Source: Methyloglobulus sp.
Lineage (GTDB): Bacteria; Pseudomonadota; Gammaproteobacteria; Methylococcales; Methylomonadaceae
DNA length: 5,743 nucleotides
Reading direction: 5' to 3'
Assembly (NCBI GenBank): GCA_013140405.1
Contig: JABFSV010000203.1
Location: forward strand, 1-5,743
Shown here: positions 1-5,743 of the stretch, in pieces
Numbering within the stretch: the stretch's first letter is position 1
How the letters are laid out: each line of letters begins with the position of its first letter
Translations under genes and position numbers: made by a program
The notes under the pieces: model-generated
Database searches by the model: none
Told to the model about the DNA's origin: nothing
What the model saw: only the letters and a program-made list of their open reading frames with translations

Positions 1-1192
1 AGAATGTGCCTTGCCCTACCATCGGATGCGCCAAACAAAACCTGATCAGTTCGCGTTGGTTTTTGGTGTTGGTTTTCGCGAACAGCGCCCTGAGTTGGCT
101 ACGCAATGTGGCCATGCTGATGTGCAAGGTTTCGGCGATTGCTTTAGTGCCTTGATGTTGCAACAGCAGTTTTAGGACACGGGTTTCCGCAGCGGTAAGC
201 CTATACAACCTGGCTAACGCGGCAATGTCGCTGGAGGCGGCTTTCTCAGGTTCGGATATCATGACCAAAATGCGCGCTGGCGTAGATAAATTATCGCCGC
301 TTTTCGCTGAAATGGGGGGAAACGTCAACACACGCAGTCCTATGGTATCCCCATTGTCAAACCGTAAGGTACTGCCGAGGCCTGCTTGGGCTTGGCGCAA
401 TGCTTGTCTAATGGCGTTGTTTTTATCGATGTCCAAGCTACATAAGCGGCCATGCAATACCGACGGGTGGCCGCCTTGGCGTATCAATAATTCAGCTTTC
501 CGGTTGGCAAACAGGATACGTCCCGTCGTGTTCAGCAACAAGATGGCCATCCCGATACAGTCCAATGCCTGTTCCCGTAACTGCCCTGCCTGTTGTTCAT
601 GGGCTATTTTCCAGCGGACGCGCAGGGCGCGGTGCAAATGCGGCAGCAAATGGCGAACCAAGGCTTCATCTTGTAGGGTAAACGGCTCAGTAAACGCTGT
701 GTTATAAAAACTTAGGTACATGGGCGGCGATTGTTCCGGCTGGGACGCATCACAAACGACCGCCCCCCATGACCACCTCCACACCGCCCAGCTTGGGCAT
801 TAAAAAATCGTTGTAGATTATTGTTTGTCGAAAAGCGTTCCTTTCAACGACTTGGTCACCGTGGGTGATAACCCCAGTTTGTGCCAAGTTTTGTTGGATG
901 ATCTCATTTACCCATACATCATGCTGCCAGTAATACGACGCATAGTCCGTCCAGACCTCTATACCTGCTGCTCGAAAGGGGACAAGGTAAAAGGATTGCT
1001 GTTTTCATCAAGGCGTGGGCTGTACAAGGTGCTGTCTGATGCCTTGATGAGCCGGGTAACTTCCCTGATAACGACAGGCCAAAGCGCATCATCCAACGCG
1101 GCATCGTAAATGCGCTGGACTAGCGTGTTGAGCTTTTCGTCATCGACCGGCACGGCTTCTAAACTGGTTTGGGCTAGGTTCTTCCAGGACAT
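1..1192 (-). pseudogene. LuxR-family HTH regulator with PAS-like domain, two frameshifts, 3' end beyond window
   Basis: A DNA-binding regulator read from ATG 1192-1190 leftwards; its frame is still open at position 2, so the C-terminus lies outside the window. The first 77 codons include IYDAALDDALWPVVI, typical of the N-terminus of this group, and end at a TAG (961-959). Homology-like sequence resumes in another frame (VWTDYASYYWQHDVWVNE, from about 956) and runs to about 766. It then returns to the original frame (AVVCDASQPEQS). A PAS-like segment follows (GMAILLLNTTGRILFANRKA, about 600-490). Last comes a GerE/LuxR-type helix-turn-helix at about 201-43, running from LTAAETRVLKLLL through ISMATLRSQLRALFAKT to QRELIR. 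The first break needs one base added near 958-964. The second needs one G removed from a G6 run (763-768 on plus). Intact length would be about 400 residues. No receiver domain is seen and the ligand is unknown. Real decay and sequencing error cannot be told apart here. Confidence 0.85.
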
Positions 1193-1241
1193 GATGGCTG
1201 TTGCTAGGTCTTGATTAAAGGCTTATTTTACCCGTTTTGGG

Positions 1242-1252
1242 GCTTAGGGTCG
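1242..1252 (+). repeat. 11-bp direct repeat, copy 1
   Basis: GCTTAGGGTCG occurs here and again, same strand, as the last 11 bases of the window (5733-5743). The sequence continues here as TGCAAAGGTCTC; the second copy is cut by the window edge, so the true repeat length is unknown. A few 11-bp matches are expected by chance in a window this size. Confidence 0.35.
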
Positions 1253-1371
1253 TGCAAAGGTCTCATATCATGTGTTACTGGGCTTTTCGGACGCTGGGTA
1301 TGTTATGCCCTATCGTCATGGAAATGTAGGAGGTTATTTTTCAAAAATAGAGTGAAATAATTAAAAATCAA

Positions 1372-1402
1372 ACTCTCCTTGCAGGTTTAAAATGACTCTC
1401 CT
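1372..1402. repeat. Paired 8-bp direct repeat ACTCTCCT, possible regulator site
   Basis: ACTCTCCT occurs at 1372-1379 and 1395-1402, start to start 23 bp, about two turns of the DNA helix, so both copies would face the same side. They lie about 150-180 bp upstream of the c-di-GMP gene within the divergent intergenic region. This arrangement suits a protein-binding site. Chance is a real alternative, since the repeats are short, and no known operator consensus was recognised. Confidence 0.3.
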
Positions 1403-1549
1403 GCCACAAAGATTATGGGCGTATTTCGCTAAGCCCTGCTATATTTCATCAGATAACGTGAATTACACTGACCTTCACGGGTAATTATTGCTTACAGTTG
1501 GCATAAATTCCATTGAACTTTAGAGCCTTTTATTAATAATAAAGAAATC

Positions 1550-3949
1550 ATGGATAAAGATATCCCCACAAGGGGGAAATACTTTCGTCCCAGAAGACTC
1601 CAGACAAACATCATTTTCGCTTTTGCGGCGCTATTGTTTGCAGTTTTACTGGCAGTGCTGTTTAGTATAAATAACATCCTCACGAACAGCGCAAATAACG
1701 AGATTCAAAAGAACCTCGCTACTGGCAACCACCTGTTCAACTTTCTTAACGAGGAATATAGCCGAAAATTAACCGAGTCGGCCAGTGTACTGGCATCCGA
1801 CTTCGCTTTTAGAGAAGCGATAGCCACTACAGAACACGGGACCATTTTGTCCGTACTGAATAACCACGGTGCCAGATTCAAAGCGAGCGCAATGTTTCTC
1901 GTGAATACCGAGCATCACATGATCGCCGATACTATTGGGTTAACCCATCCCAATGAATCATCCCCATTCCCTGAACTGCTTGTGACCGCTGAACATGAAG
2001 GTCAAGCGACCGGCATTGTTTTACTGAATGAACACCTTTATCAAGTGGTGATAGTCCCTGTGTTGGCGCCTACCCCCATCGCATGGCTAGCCTCGGGTTT
2101 TATTATCGACCAAGAGTATGCGCGCAATTTGCAGTCCTTAACGGGACTTGACGTGTCTTTCTTGATACATCAACAAGCCACTGGGCAATGGCGGCGGCTC
2201 GCGTCAACCCTATCGCTTGAGCAATCTGAAAAATTGCCAAGTGCCTTGTCTGATGTCATTGTCGATACCAAAGACAACGTTGTCAAATTGCAGGTAGGCG
2301 AAGAAGATTATCTAGCACGTATACCGACTTTGGCCTCCCACACTGATAACCGCATTGTCGCAGTATTACAGGTGTCATTGCCTAAAGCGCTGGTATCGTT
2401 GCGGAAATTGCAAAAGTTGTTGCTGATCCTGACCATCTTCTCATTCCTGGCGGCACTGATGGCAAGCATCTTGGTTGCACGCAATATCACCACACCCTTA
2501 CGAAAATTGGGGGAGTTGGCACAACGCATCGAACATGGTGATTACTCACAATCCATCGTACCGGATCGCCATGACGAAATAGGCCAATTATTTTCCGCCT
2601 TTAACCACATGAGTTCTGGTATCGCCGAGAGGGAGTTGAAGATAAAAGATCTAGCTAATCGCGATGCTTTAACGGGATTGCCCAATCGAGTCCTATTTTA
2701 TGACCGTTTGGGGCAATCCATCAAGGGTATAAAGCGTAACGGACCGGCGGTGGCGGTGATGATCATGGATTTGGATCGATTCAAGGAAGTTAACGATAGC
2801 CTAGGCCACCATATTGGAGACCTGCTATTGCAGGAAGTCGCCAGACGACTGCAGGCTACCCTAAAACGGGAATATGACACGGTGGCCAGGCTTGGTGGAG
2901 ACGAATTTGCGATACTAATAGCGGCTGACGAGGAAGGCACTCAAATCGTAGTCAACAACTTGCTTAAAGCCCTCGAACAGCCCATCCTGCTTGAAGACCA
3001 GGAAATCATTATCAATGTTAGCATCGGCATTACCTTCTGCCCAAGACACGGCCACGAAATCAATACATTGTTGAGGCAAGCTGATCTCGCCATGTATGCG
3101 GCCAAACGTAACAATGAGGGTTTTGTGATTTTTGATGCTAACCTCGAACAGCACAAGCTACACCATCTTTCGCTCATGGCCGAACTCCGCCAAGCCATAG
3201 CGAAAGACGAATTCACTCTCTATTATCAGCCTAAGTTGGAACTTGCCACCGGAACGATTAGCCATATCGAGGCGCTCGTCCGCTGGATTCACCCAGAACG
3301 GGGTTTAGTGCCGCCCGATGATTTCATTCCATTTTCAGAGCATACCGGTTTTATCAAATTCATCACCTTGTGGGTATTAGAGCATGCCTTGCGTCAGCAA
3401 AAAACTTGGCAGGAAATAGGGGTGGCACCCACTATATCTATCAATCTTTCCGCCCGCGACCTGTATATCAAAAAATTTCCTACACTATTAGCCGACCTGA
3501 TAACGTCCTATGGCGTGTCGCCACAAAAACTGATATTGGAAATCACTGAAAGTTCCATCATGGCCGACCCGCAAAGCGCCCTGGGCACACTCCACGAATT
3601 GAAAGACATCGGGTTGCGTTTGTCCGTGGACGACTTCGGCACAGGCTATTCCTCCCTATCCTACTTGAAAAAGCTCCCCGTCTCGGAGCTAAAAATCGAC
3701 AAGTCTTTCGTTTTTAACATGGTAAATGATAGGGATGATGCCATAATCGTGCAATCCACTATTGACTTGGGGCATAACATGGGGCTAACCGTGGTTGCGG
3801 AAGGGGTTGAAAATCTGAGCACATGGACTATGCTGGAAGCATTAAACTGCGATTTTTTGCAAGGCTATTACATCAGCCGACCACTGTCCGCTAAAGATCT
3901 GCTGCTGTGGTCTGAAACATCACCCTGGAAATTGCACAAAATACCATAA
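1550..3949 (+). CDS. Membrane c-di-GMP enzyme: Cache-like sensor, HAMP, GGDEF and EAL
   Basis: A 799-residue inner-membrane protein predicted to make and/or break down cyclic di-GMP. In order: basic cytoplasmic N-terminus; membrane helix (about 21-43); periplasmic region (about 45-285) resembling a double-Cache sensor (for example LASDFAFREAIA at 81-92); second helix (about 289-310); HAMP (about 310-362); GGDEF (about 368-530); EAL (about 545-790). The cyclase has the exact GGDEF motif (449-453), metal-site Asp407, and an inhibitory I-site RxxD (Arg440, Asp443) five residues before GGDEF. The phosphodiesterase has EAL (574-576), Asn632, Glu664, the DDFGTG motif (694-699), Lys715, Glu751 and Gln771, so both activities look possible. 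The sensed ligand is unknown. ATG 1550 was chosen because it gives a normal N-terminus before helix 1; only a weak AAAGAA lies upstream as ribosome site. It is followed, same strand, by the barrel and cupredoxin genes. Confidence 0.96.
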   Translation: MDKDIPTRGKYFRPRRLQTNIIFAFAALLFAVLLAVLFSINNILTNSANNEIQKNLATGNHLFNFLNEEYSRKLTESASVLASDFAFREAIATTEHGTILSVLNNHGARFKASAMFLVNTEHHMIADTIGLTHPNESSPFPELLVTAEHEGQATGIVLLNEHLYQVVIVPVLAPTPIAWLASGFIIDQEYARNLQSLTGLDVSFLIHQQATGQWRRLASTLSLEQSEKLPSALSDVIVDTKDNVVKLQVGEEDYLARIPTLASHTDNRIVAVLQVSLPKALVSLRKLQKLLLILTIFSFLAALMASILVARNITTPLRKLGELAQRIEHGDYSQSIVPDRHDEIGQLFSAFNHMSSGIAERELKIKDLANRDALTGLPNRVLFYDRLGQSIKGIKRNGPAVAVMIMDLDRFKEVNDSLGHHIGDLLLQEVARRLQATLKREYDTVARLGGDEFAILIAADEEGTQIVVNNLLKALEQPILLEDQEIIINVSIGITFCPRHGHEINTLLRQADLAMYAAKRNNEGFVIFDANLEQHKLHHLSLMAELRQAIAKDEFTLYYQPKLELATGTISHIEALVRWIHPERGLVPPDDFIPFSEHTGFIKFITLWVLEHALRQQKTWQEIGVAPTISINLSARDLYIKKFPTLLADLITSYGVSPQKLILEITESSIMADPQSALGTLHELKDIGLRLSVDDFGTGYSSLSYLKKLPVSELKIDKSFVFNMVNDRDDAIIVQSTIDLGHNMGLTVVAEGVENLSTWTMLEALNCDFLQGYYISRPLSAKDLLLWSETSPWKLHKIP

Positions 3950-3970
3950 AAAGAATGCCTTAAAGTGCTG

Positions 3971-3995
3971 TGCATATTTGCCCAGATCAAATGCA
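3971..3995 (+). repeat. Imperfect hairpin between c-di-GMP gene and barrel gene
   Basis: TGCATATTTG (3971-3980) can pair with CAAATGCA (3988-3995) with one bulged A and a 7-nt loop. It sits 22 bp after the stop codon in the 88-bp gap. No T-run follows, so it does not look like an intrinsic terminator. It could stabilise an mRNA end or mark processing between the genes; it may also mean nothing. Confidence 0.35.
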
Positions 3996-4037
3996 TTGAC
4001 TGAAATACCTAACCCCAGAGACCGGTTAACTTAGGCA

Positions 4038-4958
4038 ATGATAAAAAAAAATAGACACTTTTTAAGCGTAGTAGCTGCTTTATTATGTTATGTAACACCT
4101 GTTCAGGCAGAATGGATTGGCAATGCGGGTATACAGTACGAGTTCAATAGCAATCTATCGAATGCACGGTTGCCAAGTGACATAAAAAGCGACAGTGCAT
4201 TTCGGCCCAACCTGTCTGGTGGTAAGTATTTTCAATTGACCGATGCCACCGGCCTAGCACTGACAGCGGATATTGGCGGTACAACCTACCTTCATTTTGA
4301 TGGGTTGAATAACGTGTTGTACGGTGCTAGCACTACACTCCGACATAAATTCGGCTTAGGTGGGCTAGCTCCTTGGATCAGCTTATCAGGCTCGGCTGCC
4401 TATCATGATTTTGAAAATGCCCCGCGCGATGGCTGGCGTTATAACTTGTCTTTTGCCATGGGAAAGCGGCTAACTGAGCGCTTCACACTACAGCTAAAAT
4501 ACCGCTATGAAGAACAGATTTCAGACCGTATCTATAATATTCCAGGCTTGACTCATGCGACGTTTGATGACGAAGACCCACCAATACCGATTGGTGGCGA
4601 TGCGTTTAATATTTCAGCGCATAACGTATCCTTAACCGGTATATTTACCGTAACAGATGCAGTTACCGCATTCTTGGCGTACACCCGTCGAGAAGGCGGC
4701 ATTACCTCAACAATAGGATACGATCCAGAAATACTTGAGTATGGAGATGCTGTTGCCGTTGATCGCGCTTTTGGCAATAATCGTTATGCATATAAAGTGG
4801 AAGCCGGCACTAATCTGATTTCTGTGGGATTTAGCTGGGCCATCAATGGACATGCTTCCTTAAACCTCGGCTATGATTGGATGGAAACCACGGGGGATCA
4901 TCACTTAGAATACAACAACAATTTGGCGCACTTTAGCCTAATTTACAGTTTTGAGTAA
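4038..4958 (+). CDS. Secreted protein, probable outer-membrane beta-barrel, unknown function
   Basis: A 306-residue protein not assigned to a named family. A signal peptide is clear: basic MIKKNRH, hydrophobic core at about 8-20, likely signal peptidase I cut after PVQA (residue 24). Cys17 lies in the hydrophobic core without a lipobox, so it is not a lipoprotein. The mature part has alternating polar and hydrophobic strands rich in Tyr, Phe, Gly and Asn (for example FTLQLKYRYEE at 149-159, ISVGFSWAI at 261-269, ASLNLGYDWME at 273-283). It ends in a beta strand, HFSLIYSFE, with Phe next to last, as expected for a small outer-membrane barrel. An acidic, proline-rich stretch (about 177-188, DDEDPPIPIGGD) is probably a surface loop. 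Start ATG 4038 has a weak TTAGG upstream and is followed by a run of nine A (4043-4051). The cupredoxin gene follows after 4 bp, so the two are likely one transcript. Alternatives are a porin-like channel or a structural barrel. Confidence 0.82.
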   Translation: MIKKNRHFLSVVAALLCYVTPVQAEWIGNAGIQYEFNSNLSNARLPSDIKSDSAFRPNLSGGKYFQLTDATGLALTADIGGTTYLHFDGLNNVLYGASTTLRHKFGLGGLAPWISLSGSAAYHDFENAPRDGWRYNLSFAMGKRLTERFTLQLKYRYEEQISDRIYNIPGLTHATFDDEDPPIPIGGDAFNISAHNVSLTGIFTVTDAVTAFLAYTRREGGITSTIGYDPEILEYGDAVAVDRAFGNNRYAYKVEAGTNLISVGFSWAINGHASLNLGYDWMETTGDHHLEYNNNLAHFSLIYSFE

Positions 4959-4962
4959 CCAT

Positions 4963-5613
4963 ATGAAAAATCGATATCTTGCTTTAATGTTTTTAATGAG
5001 CTGGGGCCTCAGACTACAAGCGGCTGAGTTAGGTGTTGTAGTAACCGACAAAGATGGCAAGGCAATCCTCGATGTTGTTGTCATGGCTATGCCGACGGAA
5101 GGCCAAACCAAAGCAAATAAGCCTCAAAAAACCGTCGTGATTGATCAAGTTGATAAAGAGTTTGTTAATCATGTCACCGTTATCCCCATAGACACACCGG
5201 TTCTTTTCCCTAATAACGACAATATCCGGCATCATGTTTACTCGTTCTCTGCCAGCAAACAGTTTGAATTGCCTCTTTATAAGGATACCCCCGCAAAACC
5301 GGTGACATTCGACAAACTCGGCGTAGTTACATTGGGATGTAATATCCATGATTGGATGGTTGCTTATATTTATGTTACAGATGCACCTTATTTCAGCACT
5401 ACAAATAAAGAGGGTAAGGCTCAGTTGCCCAATCTTCCGGCAGGGGAATATACCTTTCGTATCTGGCATCCACGCATGGAACTTACTGAACAAGCAACCC
5501 AACAGACAGCCGTTATAAAAAACTCCGGGGAAACGACCCTATCGTGGCAATTGGCGCTAAAACCAGATTTGCGTTCCCGGCGCGCACCGCTCCCAATTCA
5601 GCCAGGTTACTAA
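4963..5613 (+). CDS. Secreted cupredoxin-like protein ('methylamine utilization protein' type)
   Basis: A 216-residue exported protein with a predicted type 1 copper site. The signal peptide is at 1-20 or 21 (cut near LQA-A). An N-terminal beta segment (VVVTDKDGKAILDVVV) resembles carboxypeptidase-regulatory-like folds. The cupredoxin core has the edge strand VLFPNNDNIRHHVYSFS with His90/His91, then LGCNIHDWMV with Cys126, His129 and Met132, a C-x2-H-x2-M set. This gives the His, Cys, His, Met ligands expected for blue copper, perhaps with electron transfer or copper binding in the periplasm. A second small beta domain follows (KAQLPNLPAGEYTFRIWHP, about 152-170). An in-frame TTG at 4951 would overlap the barrel gene by 8 bp and add four residues; ATG 4963, four bases after the barrel stop, gives a better signal peptide and suggests coupled translation. 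No methylamine dehydrogenase genes are visible, so the database-style name should not be read as its function. Confidence 0.87.
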   Translation: MKNRYLALMFLMSWGLRLQAAELGVVVTDKDGKAILDVVVMAMPTEGQTKANKPQKTVVIDQVDKEFVNHVTVIPIDTPVLFPNNDNIRHHVYSFSASKQFELPLYKDTPAKPVTFDKLGVVTLGCNIHDWMVAYIYVTDAPYFSTTNKEGKAQLPNLPAGEYTFRIWHPRMELTEQATQQTAVIKNSGETTLSWQLALKPDLRSRRAPLPIQPGY

Positions 5614-5660
5614 TGTAATGACTTCAACATAACTTTAGTTTTGTCGATTTTTTTGCAGGA

Positions 5661-5687
5661 TAAGTACGCTACTTACAAATTTAAGTA
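5661..5687. repeat. Three-part symmetrical repeat able to form two exclusive hairpins
   Basis: The order is TAAGTA (5661-5666), CGC, TACTTA (5670-5675), CAAATT, TAAGTA (5682-5687). The middle element is the inverse complement of both outer ones, so it can pair left with a 3-nt loop or right with a 6-nt loop, not both. The stems are six AT-rich base pairs and weak as RNA. It could equally be a set of half-sites for a dimeric protein. Confidence 0.4.
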
Positions 5688-5732
5688 ATCAATGTCTGCT
5701 ACGAAACGGTTGAAAATAATTTTCCACAGGCT

Positions 5733-5743
5733 GCTTAGGGTCG
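5733..5743 (+). repeat. 11-bp direct repeat, copy 2, cut by window edge
   Basis: GCTTAGGGTCG, identical and in the same orientation to 1242-1252. Bases before it differ (CT here, GG in copy 1), so the left boundary is real for this pair; the right boundary lies outside the window. Confidence 0.35.

Larger units (their letters stand above)
1193..1549. other. Divergent intergenic region, no convincing gene
   Basis: These 357 bp separate the leftward LuxR-type gene from the rightward c-di-GMP gene and should hold both promoters. On the minus strand a TAAAAT hexamer (complement of 1225-1230) lies about 33 nt upstream of the regulator ATG and could be a -10 box, but no matching -35 was found at normal spacing. 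On the plus strand the 100 bp before 1550 are AT-rich, and TTGAAC (1513-1518) followed by TAATAAT (1534-1540) is the best promoter-like pair; it lies very close to the start codon, so it is weak. A strong Shine-Dalgarno-like TAGGAGGT (1327-1334) has no start codon at usable distance. No tRNA or long hairpin was seen. Confidence 0.6.
5614..5743. other. AT-rich downstream region, no gene seen
   Basis: The 130 bp after the cupredoxin stop contain a run of seven T (5648-5654), a three-part symmetrical repeat, and the second copy of the 11-bp motif at the edge. The T-run is not preceded by a GC-rich stem, so no intrinsic terminator can be called. No reading frame with start and ribosome site was found. 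Confidence 0.5.

Noticed and set aside
225..707. 160-codon plus-strand open frame
   Set aside because: It lies opposite the PAS-like and N-terminal HTH part of the regulator, whose minus-strand translation matches a known family; the plus-strand peptide has no recognisable features.
919..1104. 61-codon minus-strand open frame
   Set aside because: It is an out-of-frame reading of the same regulator; neither family-like frame matches it.
825..1109. 94-codon plus-strand open frame
   Set aside because: It runs opposite the N-terminal part of the broken regulator and shows no domain or ribosome site.
1499..1517. Possible sigma-54 promoter (TTGGCAT then TTGAA)
   Set aside because: The GG and GC elements do not fall 12 bp apart as required, and the -12 GC is absent.
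3971..3995. Intrinsic terminator after the c-di-GMP gene
   Set aside because: The stem is AT-rich and bulged and no T-run follows it.
4951..4962. TTG start for the cupredoxin gene overlapping the barrel gene by 8 bp
   Set aside because: It only adds MSNH before a normal signal peptide that starts well at ATG 4963; neither has a strong ribosome site, and ATG is the commoner start.
5029..5502. 157-codon minus-strand open frame
   Set aside because: It is antisense to the cupredoxin gene, whose signal peptide and copper motif are clear; the antisense peptide has no features.
1193..5743. CRISPR array or tRNA/rRNA gene
   Set aside because: No regularly spaced repeats of 20 bp or more and no cloverleaf-like segment were seen in the non-coding stretches.

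Overview
The window reads as gammaproteobacterial chromosomal DNA. The gene families fit: a LuxR-type regulator with an alternative HTH signature, a transmembrane GGDEF-EAL c-di-GMP enzyme, a small outer-membrane barrel, and a cupredoxin of the type databases call 'methylamine utilization protein'. Base composition is moderate. An environmental lineage such as a methanotroph-like gammaproteobacterium is possible, but the sequence alone does not fix the genus.

Left part (1-1192, minus strand): one regulator gene, read right to left and running off the left edge. Its reading frame is broken at two places about 195 bp apart. One lies near 958-964 and the other in a run of six C (763-768). The two shifts cancel, so the PAS-like and HTH parts are back in the frame of the start codon. 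Stop codons in that frame lie between the breaks, so as given it is a pseudogene or carries sequence errors.

Middle (1193-1549): 357 bp between divergent genes with no convincing gene. It holds an 8-bp direct repeat spaced 23 bp, an orphan Shine-Dalgarno-like block, a 30-codon ORF of doubtful reality, and an 11-bp motif that recurs at the right edge.

Right part (1550-5613, plus strand): three co-directional genes. The first is a 799-residue inner-membrane protein with a periplasmic Cache-like sensor, HAMP, and GGDEF and EAL domains that both look catalytically intact. After 88 bp comes a 306-residue secreted protein that looks like an outer-membrane beta-barrel. Four bases after its stop comes a 216-residue secreted protein with a type 1 copper-like ligand set (His, then C-x2-H-x2-M). 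Barrel and cupredoxin are very probably co-transcribed; the c-di-GMP enzyme may belong to the same operon. The simplest reading is an envelope module in which a periplasmic or outer-membrane copper or redox function is tied to c-di-GMP signalling. That link is inferred from gene order. The last 130 bp are AT-rich, with a symmetrical three-part repeat and no visible gene.
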